Positions 28,111-39,600 of a stretch of DNA of 64,000 nt are shown in pieces. The notes beneath the pieces are model-generated. The model did not search any database, was not told where the DNA came from, and was given only the letters and a program-made list of their open reading frames with translations. This DNA is from Enterococcus ureilyticus. GTDB lineage: Bacteria; Bacillota; Bacilli; Lactobacillales; Enterococcaceae. Location: NCBI RefSeq assembly GCF_001730315.1, contig NZ_MIKC01000005.1:62001-126000 (forward strand). Direction: 5' to 3'. Made by a program: the position numbers and the translations under genes. How positions within the stretch are numbered: position 1 is the stretch's first letter; each line of letters starts with the position of its first letter.

Positions 28111-28157
28111 GCCAAAATAAACAGCACTTTTACTTAGGAAGTGCTGTTTATTTTGGC
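28111..28157. repeat. Perfect 19-bp inverted repeat
   Basis: GCCAAAATAAACAGCACTT (28111-28129) pairs without mismatch with its complement at 28139-28157 around a 9-base loop. There is no T-run on either strand, which is odd for a simple terminator. It lies 20 bases after the hypothetical membrane gene. Confidence 0.7.
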
Positions 28158-28160
28158 CGT

Positions 28161-28269
28161 TTAACTCAACCCAATAGCACGGAACCATTTTTGTAATCTC
28201 TCCTCTGTCAACTCATTTCGTAATTGAATACATCTGTTCATCTAATAACGTTACTTCCTTTAAAAGCAT
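28161..28269 (-). pseudogene. Possible frameshifted small ORF
   Basis: On the minus strand an ATG at 28269, eight to nine bases after GGAG, opens MLLKEVTLLDEQMYS and stops soon. A second frame continues IQLRNELTEERLQKWFRAIG and stops at 28161. Joined by a single frameshift they would give a plausible 36-residue helical peptide. Alone, an ATG-started 26-residue peptide in the second frame is also possible. It lies between the HIT gene and the inverted repeat. No family recognised; weakly supported. Confidence 0.3.
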
Positions 28270-28286
28270 GCTACTTCACTCCTATT

Positions 28287-28646
28287 TTAATAATTTTGTT
28301 TTGTAGGAATCACACCTCTTACTCCGCCTTTAGGATTCTCTAGATCGCCAACATATCTAGGAATTAGATGGATATGACAATGCATAATACTTTGACCAGC
28401 ATATACACCACAGTTGGTCCCAATATTATATCCTACGGGTTGATAGTTTTTTTCTAGTAGTTGTTTCCCTGCTTGAATCAGTTCCTCGACTGCTTGTTTT
28501 TCCACTTGTGATAAATCGAAATAGTCACTTCTATGATTTTTAGGTATGATCAACAAATGTCCTTCATTCACAGGAAATTTATCATAAAATGCTCCAGCTA
28601 ATTCATTTTCTAAAACAAAATCCGATATCTCGCAAAAAATACACAT
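28287..28646 (-). CDS. HIT-family protein
   Basis: A 119-residue histidine-triad nucleotide hydrolase or transferase. The triad HCHIHL (H-x-H-x-H) is near the C-terminus in MHCHIHLIPRY, and the N-terminus carries CIFCEI with a Cys pair seen in many HIT proteins. Substrates are usually nucleotidyl phosphoramidates or dinucleotides. AGGAGG precedes the ATG. Confidence 0.9.
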   Translation of the reverse strand: MCIFCEISDFVLENELAGAFYDKFPVNEGHLLIIPKNHRSDYFDLSQVEKQAVEELIQAGKQLLEKNYQPVGYNIGTNCGVYAGQSIMHCHIHLIPRYVGDLENPKGGVRGVIPTKQNY

Positions 28647-28734
28647 CGTACTCCTCCTTTGAACTGAAACTCTAGTTACTCAAGTAAATTTTCTGTCCCC
28701 TGATCGTTTACACAATGACCGTTCTATCGTAATA

Positions 28735-28797
28735 GAAAAAGCGATAGCTTTGTACAAATCAAATCACTGATTTGATTGTAGAAGCTACCGCTTATTT
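28735..28797 (-). terminator. Terminator of the lipoprotein gene
   Basis: AGCGATAGCTT pairs with AAGCTACCGCTT, enclosing a second stem CAAATCA/TGATTTG; T-run on the minus strand. Lies directly after the stop at 28806. Confidence 0.8.
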
Positions 28798-28805
28798 ATG
28801 ATCTT

Positions 28806-30038
28806 TTAAATGGTTCCCGCTTCTAGCGCTTTGTCTAGTGCTTCATTTAATTTTTTCATTTGTTTGTCGTTGAAAATTTCTTTCGCCTCTTCACGTGCTT
28901 CATTAGCTTTTGCTTCGGTGACGGCACTTGGATTGGCTTCGATTTGTTCGATCATTGCATCTAATTGAGCATCGATCAGCTCTTGCATATCTGGATCATC
29001 TTTTAAATCACTGTAATCATATATATCATCTTCTAACTCGAAATCCGAATCGTCCGAAATAGTTCCAGTGATCTCTGCTAAAATTTCTTCCAACTCATCT
29101 TGGCTGATGATTTCTTTTTTACTTGGTATTTTGATTTTTGCACTATTTTTTTGTGGTTTTACTGAGATTGCCATGACCATAGTCATGGACGCTGCATCTT
29201 CATCAGTTGCTGCAATAGCAATTTCTGTATCAAAGGCTTTTGTTTTTTGATTGATACTGACCTTTATATCCATTTTGTCCATGTCTTTTTTCAGTGATTT
29301 GATGGCATCTTTCATTTCTATCGCATCATCTGATTTTTTGTAGTCTTTGTCTTCTTTGGCAACTTCATCGATTTTTTCCATCATTCTAATAATTTCTTTT
29401 TTAGTAAAGGTATGTGTGATAACATCCTTATCTTTTTTAAACGAATCTTTATCGAAGCTTTCAATTAATTTTTTCATTTCGCTTCCCATTTTGGACTCTT
29501 CCATATTTACAAAAGTTTTATCCTTCAATGGCTTCGTTTTCTTGTCTAATTCACCTGATGAAAGTGTATCACCAGCTTCAGCAATATCAATATATTTTCC
29601 TTTTAGTTTATTCAAATCGCTTTTACTAAGCTCAAAGGGATAACCAAATGAATTGGCTAAATCCAACAATCCAGAGACAAAACTAGTAGACATATAGTAG
29701 TTCTCTTTATTTCCGACGAATTGGAATGGTAATTTTTCACCAAACAAATTTGCTGTAATTTCCATTTCCACCGTATCTTTTTTCTCATCGACCGCATAGC
29801 TTCCATCAATACTCATATCTTTCAGTTGACTAGCAAACATTTTGACATAGGCGCCGCCTTCATCCCCATCATACGTTAAATCCTTGATCTTCATTTCAAA
29901 ACTTGCTGCATTATACTCTTGTCCTTTAGAGCTAAACATGGTATTAGTAAATTCTTTTCTAGGATCTGATCCACATGCTGCTAATAACAAAATCACTACA
30001 CTTGTGATGATCCCCAACAGATACTTTTTCACTTTCAT
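28806..30038 (-). CDS. Hypothetical lipoprotein
   Basis: A 410-residue lipoprotein with a clear lipobox LLAAC (Cys22) after a short signal peptide, so it is anchored to the outer face of the membrane. The mature part is rich in Lys, Asp and Glu, with an acidic stretch at about 335-355 and a helical C-terminus ending in repeated Ala/Glu residues. Most of the middle consists of K/D/E-rich strands similar in look to lipoproteins of the LppX/DUF6612 kind, but I do not assign a family. AAGGAG eight bases before the ATG. Monocistronic. Confidence 0.85.
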   Translation of the reverse strand: MKVKKYLLGIITSVVILLLAACGSDPRKEFTNTMFSSKGQEYNAASFEMKIKDLTYDGDEGGAYVKMFASQLKDMSIDGSYAVDEKKDTVEMEITANLFGEKLPFQFVGNKENYYMSTSFVSGLLDLANSFGYPFELSKSDLNKLKGKYIDIAEAGDTLSSGELDKKTKPLKDKTFVNMEESKMGSEMKKLIESFDKDSFKKDKDVITHTFTKKEIIRMMEKIDEVAKEDKDYKKSDDAIEMKDAIKSLKKDMDKMDIKVSINQKTKAFDTEIAIAATDEDAASMTMVMAISVKPQKNSAKIKIPSKKEIISQDELEEILAEITGTISDDSDFELEDDIYDYSDLKDDPDMQELIDAQLDAMIEQIEANPSAVTEAKANEAREEAKEIFNDKQMKKLNEALDKALEAGTI

Positions 30039-30181
30039 CCAACATTCTCCTTATTTCCAATTCAATTATTTTGTTCTATCATAATGATACAATAAAATAA
30101 GTTTATTTGATATAATTTTTATCGATATTATTTTTTTGCTTATATTTATATAAAATCATCCTTGCCTTTTTGTAAATAATT

Positions 30182-30240
30182 AAAAAAAAAGAAACAGCTA
30201 ATTCTATGTAAGATAACTCTTAGCATAGAGGCTGTTACTC
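30182..30240 (-). terminator. Terminator of metG
   Basis: Minus strand AACAGCCTCTATG pairs with CATAGAATTAGCTGTT (one bulge), followed by a run of T at 30190-30182. Confidence 0.85.
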
Positions 30241-30265
30241 TTCTTTATATGTTCTACTGTTTTAA

Positions 30266-32347
<2,082 letters not shown>

Positions 32348-32374
32348 CTAGAAATCCTGTTATTTTCTCTAGAT

Positions 32375-32420
32375 AAAAAAGTTCCACCTATTTTGCAAAA
32401 AACAATAGATAGAACTTTTT
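32375..32420 (-). terminator. Terminator of the fumC-malic enzyme operon
   Basis: AAAAAGTTC.ACCTATT pairs with AATAGATAGAACTTTTT around a short loop, with a T-run on the minus strand. It follows the malic enzyme stop at 32433. Confidence 0.82.
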
Positions 32421-32432
32421 TGTCTTTTTTAT

Positions 32433-33614
32433 CTATCTTCTTCTAATAACACCATCTTGTACTGCAGTTGCAGCAACTTCACGTATAATGACATCCACTA
32501 ATTCTTGATTAAACGGTGAAGGAATAATGTACTCACTTGTAAGCTCTGATTCAGGAATGATTTCTGCAATTGCTTTTGCTGCCGCTAGTTTCATGTTTTC
32601 AGTGATTTTCGTGGCTCCCGCGACAAATGCCCCTTTGAACAAGCCTGGAAAAGCTAAGACATTATTGATTTGATTTGGATGATCTGAACGACCGGTTCCA
32701 ACAACTGCCGCACCTGCATCGATCGCATCTTGATAATCGATTTCTGATTCCGGATTCGCCATTGGGAATACGATAGCACTTGGATTCATTGAAGCGACCA
32801 TTTCTTTTGAGACTAATTTAGGCGCAGAAACACCGATAAACACATCAGCTCCAACCATCGCTTCTCCTAAAGAACCGCTAAAATTTTCAGGATTCGTGAT
32901 TTCAATAATTTCTTTTTCTAAGAAATTCAGCGGTCTGTCCAGCGTTTTAGATAATGCACCATCTATATTAAATGCGATGATCTTCTTCACGCCAAAATGA
33001 TGCAACATTTTTATAATTGCGCTACCAGCTGCGCCTGTTCCTGATACAACTACTTTTATTTCATCGACTTTTTTACCAACGATTTTTAGCGCATTGATCA
33101 ATGCCGCAATCGTAACGATGGCCGTACCATGCTGATCATCATGAAACACAGGAATATCCAACTCTTCCATTAATGTCCGTTCGATTTCTACACAGCGTGG
33201 AGCGGAGATATCCTCTAGATTGATACCGCCAAATGTTGGAGCCATAGCTTTGATGATATTGATGATTTCTTTTGGGTCTTTCGTATCTAGACAAATTGGG
33301 ATCGCATCGATTCCAGCAAATTCTTTAAATAATAAGGCTTTCCCTTCCATAACTGGCAATGCAGCTTTAGGACCAATATCACCTAGACCCAGAACTGCGG
33401 TACCATCCGTTACGACTGCAACAGTATTCCCTTTCCACGTATAATCGTAGACTTTATTTGGATTTTCATGGATTCTTCTACATGGTTCAGCGACTCCTGG
33501 TGTGTAAGCTAAAGATAGGGCCTCTTTTGTTTTTACTGTTACTTTTGAATGAATGTCGATTTTCCCACGCCATTGTTCGTGTGCTTTTAATGCTTCTTCA
33601 TAAATATCTGCCAT
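32433..33614 (-). CDS. NAD-dependent malic enzyme (malate to pyruvate)
   Basis: A 393-residue malic enzyme that oxidatively decarboxylates malate to pyruvate and CO2. The N-terminal block SLAYTPGVAEPC holds the catalytic Tyr, VTDGTAVLGLGDIG the metal/substrate site, DDQHGT the metal ligand region, and GTGAAGSAI the dinucleotide-binding loop. Start taken at 33614 (MADIYEEALK); the reading frame to 33680 would run into fumC and lacks a better site. The gene begins 32 bases after fumC, so fumarate-malate-pyruvate conversion is encoded as a pair. Confidence 0.92.
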   Translation of the reverse strand: MADIYEEALKAHEQWRGKIDIHSKVTVKTKEALSLAYTPGVAEPCRRIHENPNKVYDYTWKGNTVAVVTDGTAVLGLGDIGPKAALPVMEGKALLFKEFAGIDAIPICLDTKDPKEIINIIKAMAPTFGGINLEDISAPRCVEIERTLMEELDIPVFHDDQHGTAIVTIAALINALKIVGKKVDEIKVVVSGTGAAGSAIIKMLHHFGVKKIIAFNIDGALSKTLDRPLNFLEKEIIEITNPENFSGSLGEAMVGADVFIGVSAPKLVSKEMVASMNPSAIVFPMANPESEIDYQDAIDAGAAVVGTGRSDHPNQINNVLAFPGLFKGAFVAGATKITENMKLAAAKAIAEIIPESELTSEYIIPSPFNQELVDVIIREVAATAVQDGVIRRR

Positions 33615-33646
33615 AATTTCCCCATTCCTTTCCAAATTAACGCTAT

Positions 33647-35011
33647 TTATTGTCCTAACATCTGTTCTGGTATGACCCAACGTTCATATTCTTCTTCTGT
33701 CACTAATCCAGAAGATAGAGCGGCCTGTTTTAGCGTTGTATTTTCTTCGAAAGCCTTTTTCGCGATCTTCGCGCCATTATCATAACCGATATGAGGATTT
33801 AAAGCTGTTACAAGCATCAGCGAGCGTTCCACATATAAAGCCATTTTTTCCTGATCTGCTTTAATTCCGATCAAGCAATTTTGATCAAATGAACGCAATC
33901 CATCGGCCAACAATTCTATACTTTGGAGCAGATTATATGCTATTACTGGCATGTAGACATTTAATTCAAAGTTGCCTTGGGAAGCACCGATCCCAATTGT
34001 TGTATCATTTCCCATGACTTGGATTCCAATCATGGTCAATGCTTCACATTGCGTTGGATTGATTTTCCCAGGCATGATAGAGCTACCTGGTTCATTTGCA
34101 GGAATCGTGATTTCACCTAAGCCACTCCTTGGTCCACTTGCCATCCAACGAATATCATTAGCCATTTTCATCGCATTAGCAGCGAGCGCCTTTAATGCTC
34201 CTGAAGTAAAAACAACAGCATCCTTGCTTGCTAATGCATGAAATTTATTAGGATTTTCTATAAATTGATTATCTGTCTCTTCATTCAAAAAGTTAAAAAA
34301 TAGTTGGATATATTCTTTTGACGCATTTAATCCAGTTCCTACCGCTGTGCCTCCTAACGCCAATTGTTTCAGTTCATGCAACGTCAACTCTAGCATCTGA
34401 TAGCTATGTTCCAGACCAGAACGCCAACCACTGATTTCTTGTGCAAAAGTCACTGGTGTTGCATCTTGTAAATGAGTTCTTCCTATTTTTATGATTTTTT
34501 CATTTTCAGTTTCTAGTTTTTTCAGCGTTTGAATCATCTGCTCCATGACCGGGAATAGCTGCTGCTCAATCAACCGAACAGCGGCTACATGAATCGCTGT
34601 GGGGAAAACGTCATTTGAACTTTGAGACATATTGACATGATCATTGGGGTGCACGGTCATGCCAGTTTTAGCCGCTAAATAAGCAATGACTTCATTAACG
34701 TTCATATTGGTTTGAGTCCCACTGCCGGTCTGCCATAAAGAGAGCGGAAACTGTTCATCTACCTCACCTTTGATGATCGTATCTGCTGCGTGTTGAATTG
34801 CTTGACTGATCTGCATATTTAACTTCCCAGCTGCTTCATTGGCTTTAGCCGCATTCTTTTTTACCAGTGCTAGGGCTTGAATAAGCGCAATCGGCATTTT
34901 TTCGATACCAATATTAAAATTTTGACGGCTGCGTTCGGTTTGCGCTCCCCAAAGAGCATTTTTCGGGACTTGAATTTCTCCCATAGAATCCCTTTCAATA
35001 CGATAGGACAT
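33647..35011 (-). CDS. fumC: Fumarate hydratase, class II
   Basis: A 454-residue class II (iron-free) fumarase interconverting fumarate and malate. Signature GSSIMPGKINP at 309-319, with GRTHLQDATP (177-186) and SSNDVFPT (131-138) forming the active site. Aspartase is similar, but the overall match and the malic enzyme partner favour fumarase. GGAGAGG precedes the ATG. The gene could serve fumarate use as a carbon source, or recycling of fumarate from arginine or purine synthesis. Confidence 0.92.
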   Translation of the reverse strand: MSYRIERDSMGEIQVPKNALWGAQTERSRQNFNIGIEKMPIALIQALALVKKNAAKANEAAGKLNMQISQAIQHAADTIIKGEVDEQFPLSLWQTGSGTQTNMNVNEVIAYLAAKTGMTVHPNDHVNMSQSSNDVFPTAIHVAAVRLIEQQLFPVMEQMIQTLKKLETENEKIIKIGRTHLQDATPVTFAQEISGWRSGLEHSYQMLELTLHELKQLALGGTAVGTGLNASKEYIQLFFNFLNEETDNQFIENPNKFHALASKDAVVFTSGALKALAANAMKMANDIRWMASGPRSGLGEITIPANEPGSSIMPGKINPTQCEALTMIGIQVMGNDTTIGIGASQGNFELNVYMPVIAYNLLQSIELLADGLRSFDQNCLIGIKADQEKMALYVERSLMLVTALNPHIGYDNGAKIAKKAFEENTTLKQAALSSGLVTEEEYERWVIPEQMLGQ

Positions 35012-35104
35012 GCTTTTGATCCTCTCCTTTTTTCATTATTTACTATCACTATACTGTAAACGAATCACGATTTACAGTAAAATTCCTTTATTCTAAAAAA
35101 AGAC

Positions 35105-35142
35105 AGCAAAAAATCAGCAACCTTTTCGATCACTGATTTTGA
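35105..35142 (-). terminator. Terminator of the amino acid permease gene
   Basis: AAAATCAG (35110-35117) pairs with CTGATTTT (35133-35140), ending in a T-run on the minus strand, directly after the stop at 35146. Confidence 0.7.
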
Positions 35143-35145
35143 CGT

Positions 35146-36534
35146 TTAATGTTTAATTTTACCTTCATTACTATGTTTATAACCATAAGCAAAATAAATA
35201 ACAAAGCCTAAAACCAAGGCTATTGCGAAAGCTTTCCAAGTTGCCGCCTGTAATTGCAGCATTAACCCAATACTAACGATGACTAATAAAATAGGAACAA
35301 GCGGGACAAAAGGAATTTTAAATTCTCCTGGTTTAGGATCACCGGCTACTTTTCTTAAACGAATAATGCCAATCGCCATAACGATCAAGTACATCAAAGT
35401 CACAATATTTGTCAACTCGGCTAATAATTCCATTGGGACTAGCCCTGCGAAAATCATGGTGCAACCCCCAGCTACATAAGTCGCATTTTTCGGTGTGCGT
35501 TTTTTTTCATCGATCTTACTCATAAATTTTGGCAATAAACCATCTTTACTGATGGCATAAATAATTCTAGCTAAACTGTACATCATGGAAATTGTCACAG
35601 TCAAAAGTGTTAAAATCGCCCCAACGGAAATGACACCTGCTACGCCATCGCGCTGTACAAAGCGCATCGCAAATGCGACAGGGTCTTTCACACCAAGAGC
35701 ATCAAACGGTACGATTCCAGTTAAAACTAATGTCACGATCACATATAAAACAGTGGCTATAATGATCGAACCGATGATGCCTTTTGGAATATCTTTTTGA
35801 GGATTTTTTACCTCTTCTGCCGTCATGCTTACTGCATCAAATCCTAAAAAGGCAAAGAAAACCACAGCTGCACCACTTACTACACCTGAAAATCCAAACG
35901 GCATAAACGGTTGCCAATTATCAGGTTTCACATAAAAAATGCCGACGATTAAAAAGAGAGTAATAATGCCAAATTTAACAAATACCATCACATTATTTAA
36001 CCGTAAAGCTGTTTTGGCTTCTAATGACACCCAAAAAGTAACTGCTAAAAGCACCAGCATCGCGATCAAATCAACATAAGTACCATTCGCTGGATTGTAG
36101 GCACCACTCAATGCCTTTGGAAAATCTACACCAAGGCTATTTAAAAAGCCATGAACATAACCTGACCAGCCTGAAGCTACAGAAGAAACAGCTAGAAAGA
36201 ATTCACAAATCACTAACCAGCCTGTCATCCAAGCAACAAGTTCGCCAAACACAACATACATATAAGCGTATGGACCGCCGATTGCCGGAATCCTTGAGGC
36301 AAATTCCGCGTAACATAACCCGGCTAAGATAATTGCTCCTGCCGCAACTAAAAATGAAAGCGACAACGCAGGTCCTGCGTATTGTTCAGCCGCAACTCCT
36401 GTCACGACAAAAATTCCTGTTCCAACAATGGCACCGATCCCAAGCATGATCAGATCCATTGTTTTTAAATCCTTTTTCATTGCGCTTGGCTCACTTGAGA
36501 CAGCCGTTAGCTCTTTTTTCCGAAACATCGACAT
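35146..36534 (-). CDS. APC-family amino acid permease
   Basis: A 462-residue transporter with about 12 TM segments of the amino acid-polyamine-organocation family, cationic amino acid transporter-like. The N-terminal GIGAIVGTGIFVVTG (TM1) and EVKNPQKDIPKGI loop are characteristic. The substrate is not clear; branched-chain or cationic amino acids are usual for this subgroup. The start at 36534 lies seven bases after GGAGG; an upstream ATG at 36561 comes before the site. Confidence 0.9.
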   Translation of the reverse strand: MSMFRKKELTAVSSEPSAMKKDLKTMDLIMLGIGAIVGTGIFVVTGVAAEQYAGPALSLSFLVAAGAIILAGLCYAEFASRIPAIGGPYAYMYVVFGELVAWMTGWLVICEFFLAVSSVASGWSGYVHGFLNSLGVDFPKALSGAYNPANGTYVDLIAMLVLLAVTFWVSLEAKTALRLNNVMVFVKFGIITLFLIVGIFYVKPDNWQPFMPFGFSGVVSGAAVVFFAFLGFDAVSMTAEEVKNPQKDIPKGIIGSIIIATVLYVIVTLVLTGIVPFDALGVKDPVAFAMRFVQRDGVAGVISVGAILTLLTVTISMMYSLARIIYAISKDGLLPKFMSKIDEKKRTPKNATYVAGGCTMIFAGLVPMELLAELTNIVTLMYLIVMAIGIIRLRKVAGDPKPGEFKIPFVPLVPILLVIVSIGLMLQLQAATWKAFAIALVLGFVIYFAYGYKHSNEGKIKH

Positions 36535-36593
36535 TACTTTTCCTCCAATAAATCTATCCATTTTCTACTCTTAACCATTGCAAAATGTCCTCA

Positions 36594-36626
36594 TAAAAAT
36601 AAGCGTAAATAGGACATTTACGCTTT
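36594..36626 (-). terminator. Terminator of glcU
   Basis: AAGCGTAAAT (36601-36610) and ATTTACGCTT (36616-36625) form a perfect 10-bp stem that includes the last codons of glcU. A T-run follows on the minus strand. Confidence 0.85.
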
Positions 36627-37481
36627 CATATACCCTAAAAGAATACCACCTAAAATAACGAATAGGCAACCAATAATGACATATCTCATTTCTTTTTTAG
36701 ACTTGCGCTCACCAAGTAAGTAGATTCCGCCTAAAGTTGAAATAATAATGCCCATTTGGGACAGAGAGAAGCTGATTGCCAAACCAATTTGACGCATCGT
36801 CAACAACATACAAATATTTCCTAGCCCCCACAACAGACCACAAGTCATATTCGTCCAGACATAACGATCCAGCTTAACCTTCTTAAATGCAAAGAAACTC
36901 GCACCGATTACCATACCAATACTTTGAGGCAAAATGATTCCCATCGGATCAAGGCCAGCTGCGTTGATCATGATCGTATACGCACCATAACCAATTGTTG
37001 AAATAATTAATGCTCGTAACCCTTTGTTAAAATCAAATAGCTTATTCGTTGTTTCTACACCGCTGTCATCATCTTGTCGAGCCGTTAAATACGCCCCTAA
37101 CACCAATAACCCAAGTGCAATAAATCCTAAAATAAAATCCCGACTACCTTTCCATTCATGAAAAAAAACCGCACCTGCAATCGTATTGACGATCAGCTGC
37201 ATTCCTGTTGAAACAGGCAATCCTACAGACACACCTAAATATTTCATACCATGAAACTGCTGATTTTGCCCGACACTCCAAAATAAACCGGATAAAATAC
37301 CAATCACGATCATCTGAATAGTGATCACTGGCTGAACAACAAAAAACACAACTATTGAAAAAATCAACGCACCTATGGTCATGCCTAAAGTCTGCTGATT
37401 CGCACTACCACCGATTTTACCACTGACAAGACCAATACTGCCCCAGGCAAACATTGGGATCAATGCTACTACTATTTCCAT
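36618..37481 (-). CDS. glcU: GRP-family sugar uptake protein
   Basis: A 287-residue membrane protein with ten hydrophobic segments of the glucose/ribose porter (RhaT-like DMT) family. Family marks are the opening PMFAWGSIGLVSGKIGG, the central WSVGQNQQFHGMKYLGVSVGLPVSTG region and GGIYLLGERK near the end. It should be a proton-linked uptake system for glucose or a related sugar, independent of the PTS. AGGAGTAG precedes the ATG. Monocistronic; the same neighbour order (permease, glcU, two-component system) is what I recall from E. faecalis. Confidence 0.88.
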   Translation of the reverse strand: MEIVVALIPMFAWGSIGLVSGKIGGSANQQTLGMTIGALIFSIVVFFVVQPVITIQMIVIGILSGLFWSVGQNQQFHGMKYLGVSVGLPVSTGMQLIVNTIAGAVFFHEWKGSRDFILGFIALGLLVLGAYLTARQDDDSGVETTNKLFDFNKGLRALIISTIGYGAYTIMINAAGLDPMGIILPQSIGMVIGASFFAFKKVKLDRYVWTNMTCGLLWGLGNICMLLTMRQIGLAISFSLSQMGIIISTLGGIYLLGERKSKKEMRYVIIGCLFVILGGILLGYMKA

Positions 37482-37636
37482 AATCTACTCCTATCAAAAG
37501 TATGATGTGTTCAGTCTAACAATAAAAGCGTTTACTATACAACTATAAGATAGGAAAATTTTGATAGATTTTTTCTCATTTAAAGATTTTAACATTCTTT
37601 TATTCGTTATTAGCACCTTACTTAGTATGTTAATGC

Positions 37637-38662
37637 TTATCTTCGCTCGTTAAAATAACTTAAAAATGGAAACAACAAGTAAATCGTCGTACCTTCTCCT
37701 TCAACTGATTCCATCGTCAATTGATGCCCTAACTTATCTGCAAGGCTTTTCGCCAAATATAGTCCTAAACCTGTTGAATGCTGTTCACTTGTCCGACCAT
37801 TTTCACCTGTAAAGCCTTTGTCAAAAACCCGACGCTGGTCTTCTTTAGGAATTCCGATTCCTGAATCTTTTAAGGCTAACCAAGCACCTTCTTTGGTCTG
37901 TGAAAAAGTAACTGTAATCTCACCGCCAGCCGGTGTATATTTAATGGCATTACTCACTAATTGTTTGAAGATAAATGCGACCCACTTCGCATCAGTCAAA
38001 ACTATTTGATCATCCCCTTCGATCGAAAAACGTAAATTCTTTTGAATAAAATAATTGCCTTGCGTGCGAATCACAGATTGGACGATTTCTTTTAGCGAAT
38101 ACTCCTGAATTAAATAATCTCTAGAAAAACTGTCTAAACGAGCATAATAAAGTACTTGTTCCACATATTCATCGATTTTGCTCAGCTCATTTTCAACTAA
38201 GTAGTATTTTTTTTCAGGTATATCATCTTCGATCGATTGCAAAATCAAATTGACTGCTGCTAAAGGAACTTTAATTTCATGAACCCATGAATCGATATAA
38301 TCTTTTTGTTCCTGTTGATTATTGATTGCTTGTTGCATACCTTGCTGATGCTCCACTAACAAGCCATTGATATAATCCTGCACTAATTTTTCTTCTGATT
38401 TTGACGCTTCTCCTAGGTATTGTTGTAAAGAGGGCGGATGCTCCGTAATATCTAATGAGCGCCACCACCGTTTTTTTAAGGAATAATCGATCGTTAAAAA
38501 CAAGAGTAAAAATAGTCCTTGTAATAACACGAGATACCCAATGATCGATGGATTCACAACCATATCAGGCGATAACCATAAAATAAAACAGGTCACTCCA
38601 ATAAAAAATAGCCAGCCAATCAACAGAAGCCAATGATCTTTTAAATACTTATAAATCGTCAT
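37637..38662 (-). CDS. Sensor histidine kinase, BceS-like (intramembrane-sensing)
   Basis: A 341-residue kinase with two TM segments (about 12-30 and 40-60) joined by a very short extracellular loop, the form of intramembrane-sensing BceS/GraS kinases that depend on a Bce-type ABC transporter. H-box SWVHEIKVP with His128, then N-box and G-boxes (DSGIGIP, GTGLGLY-like GLGLYLAKS). It lies 13 bases after the response regulator. No BceAB transporter is beside it. From gene order it may be the counterpart of E. faecalis SapS, involved in bacitracin and cell-envelope stress. Confidence 0.9.
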   Translation of the reverse strand: MTIYKYLKDHWLLLIGWLFFIGVTCFILWLSPDMVVNPSIIGYLVLLQGLFLLLFLTIDYSLKKRWWRSLDITEHPPSLQQYLGEASKSEEKLVQDYINGLLVEHQQGMQQAINNQQEQKDYIDSWVHEIKVPLAAVNLILQSIEDDIPEKKYYLVENELSKIDEYVEQVLYYARLDSFSRDYLIQEYSLKEIVQSVIRTQGNYFIQKNLRFSIEGDDQIVLTDAKWVAFIFKQLVSNAIKYTPAGGEITVTFSQTKEGAWLALKDSGIGIPKEDQRRVFDKGFTGENGRTSEQHSTGLGLYLAKSLADKLGHQLTMESVEGEGTTIYLLFPFLSYFNERR

Positions 38663-38675
38663 TTTCTTCTCCTAT

Positions 38676-39350
38676 CTATGGAACAATATAGCCTTGCCCA
38701 ACTTTTGTTTCGATATAGCCTTCAAGCCCTGCCTGTTCAATTTTTTTTCTTAACCGATTGATGTTGACGGTCAAGGTATTATCATCTACAAAACGTTCAT
38801 CTTCCCACAACGCACGCAATAATTTTTCTCTCGTTAAAATTTTCCCATGTTTTTTGATCAAAATATACAATAGACGGTATTCATTTTTACTTAAATCGAT
38901 CACTTCCCCATTGATTTCCATACTGCCGTTATCCACATTCAATGTAATTCCGTTGTGGGACATGATTTCACTACCGACCTCAGAATAATTATACGAACGA
39001 CGCAGTAAAGCATTGATTTTAGCAATCAACACATCGATTTGAAATGGTTTTGTGACAAAATCATCTGCGCCCATGTTCATCGCCATGATCATATCCATGT
39101 TCGTATTGCGACTTGAAATAAAGATAATTGGAATTTTCGAAATTTCTCGGATTTTCTGACACCAATAGTACCCATCAAACACAGGTAAATTGATATCTAA
39201 TAAAACCAATTGTGGTTCTTCACGCTGAAAATCTTCTAAAACATTATTAAAATCCGTTGTTCCAAAGGTATCAAACTGCCATTTCTGCAACTCTTCACTG
39301 ATCAATTCGCGAATCGTTGCTTCATCTTCTATAATCATGATTTTTGCCAT
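38676..39350 (-). CDS. Response regulator, BceR/OmpR-like
   Basis: A 224-residue OmpR-type regulator: receiver domain with acidic pocket (IIEDE) and phospho-acceptor Asp52 in LLDINLP, and a C-terminal winged helix (about 125-224, KNEYRLLYIL and DDNTLTVNINRLRKK). Partner of the downstream kinase. Expected to control transporter genes against cell-wall-active peptides. Position suggests the counterpart of E. faecalis SapR; this is an inference from neighbours, not from alignment. Confidence 0.92.
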   Translation of the reverse strand: MAKIMIIEDEATIRELISEELQKWQFDTFGTTDFNNVLEDFQREEPQLVLLDINLPVFDGYYWCQKIREISKIPIIFISSRNTNMDMIMAMNMGADDFVTKPFQIDVLIAKINALLRRSYNYSEVGSEIMSHNGITLNVDNGSMEINGEVIDLSKNEYRLLYILIKKHGKILTREKLLRALWEDERFVDDNTLTVNINRLRKKIEQAGLEGYIETKVGQGYIVP

Positions 39351-39360
39351 TCTTTTACCC

Positions 39361-39600
39361 TCCAGTTATTTCCTTCTATTGTACCTTATCAGAAAATTTG
39401 CGTCATTCATATAGGACTTTTAGCCGAAATTTTAATAAAAAAAAGAAACAAAAGTTTTTCTATCTCCCCTCGCTAAGTTTAATCACGTAAATTCTATAGC
39501 CTCTTTTAGAAAATGGAAATTAATTCCAAGCAAACCCATTCTTAACAATGCACATTCTATTTTTGGAACAATGTTACAACTTAGTTTTATATTTCTAAAT
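39361..39600. other. Intergenic stretch without recognised features
   Basis: A/T-rich gap of about 240 bases between the response regulator gene and the terminator at 39601-39662. I see no open reading frame with a ribosome site and no strong dyad. It presumably holds the promoter of the two-component operon. Confidence 0.5.

Noticed and set aside
28806-30038. Functional family for the lipoprotein
   Set aside because: The K/D/E-rich mature sequence suggested several lipoprotein families, but no motif was specific enough.
33615-33680. Longer N-terminus of malic enzyme
   Set aside because: It would overlap the fumC 3' end; the family normally begins near MADIYEEALK and the spacing of 32 bases after fumC is typical.
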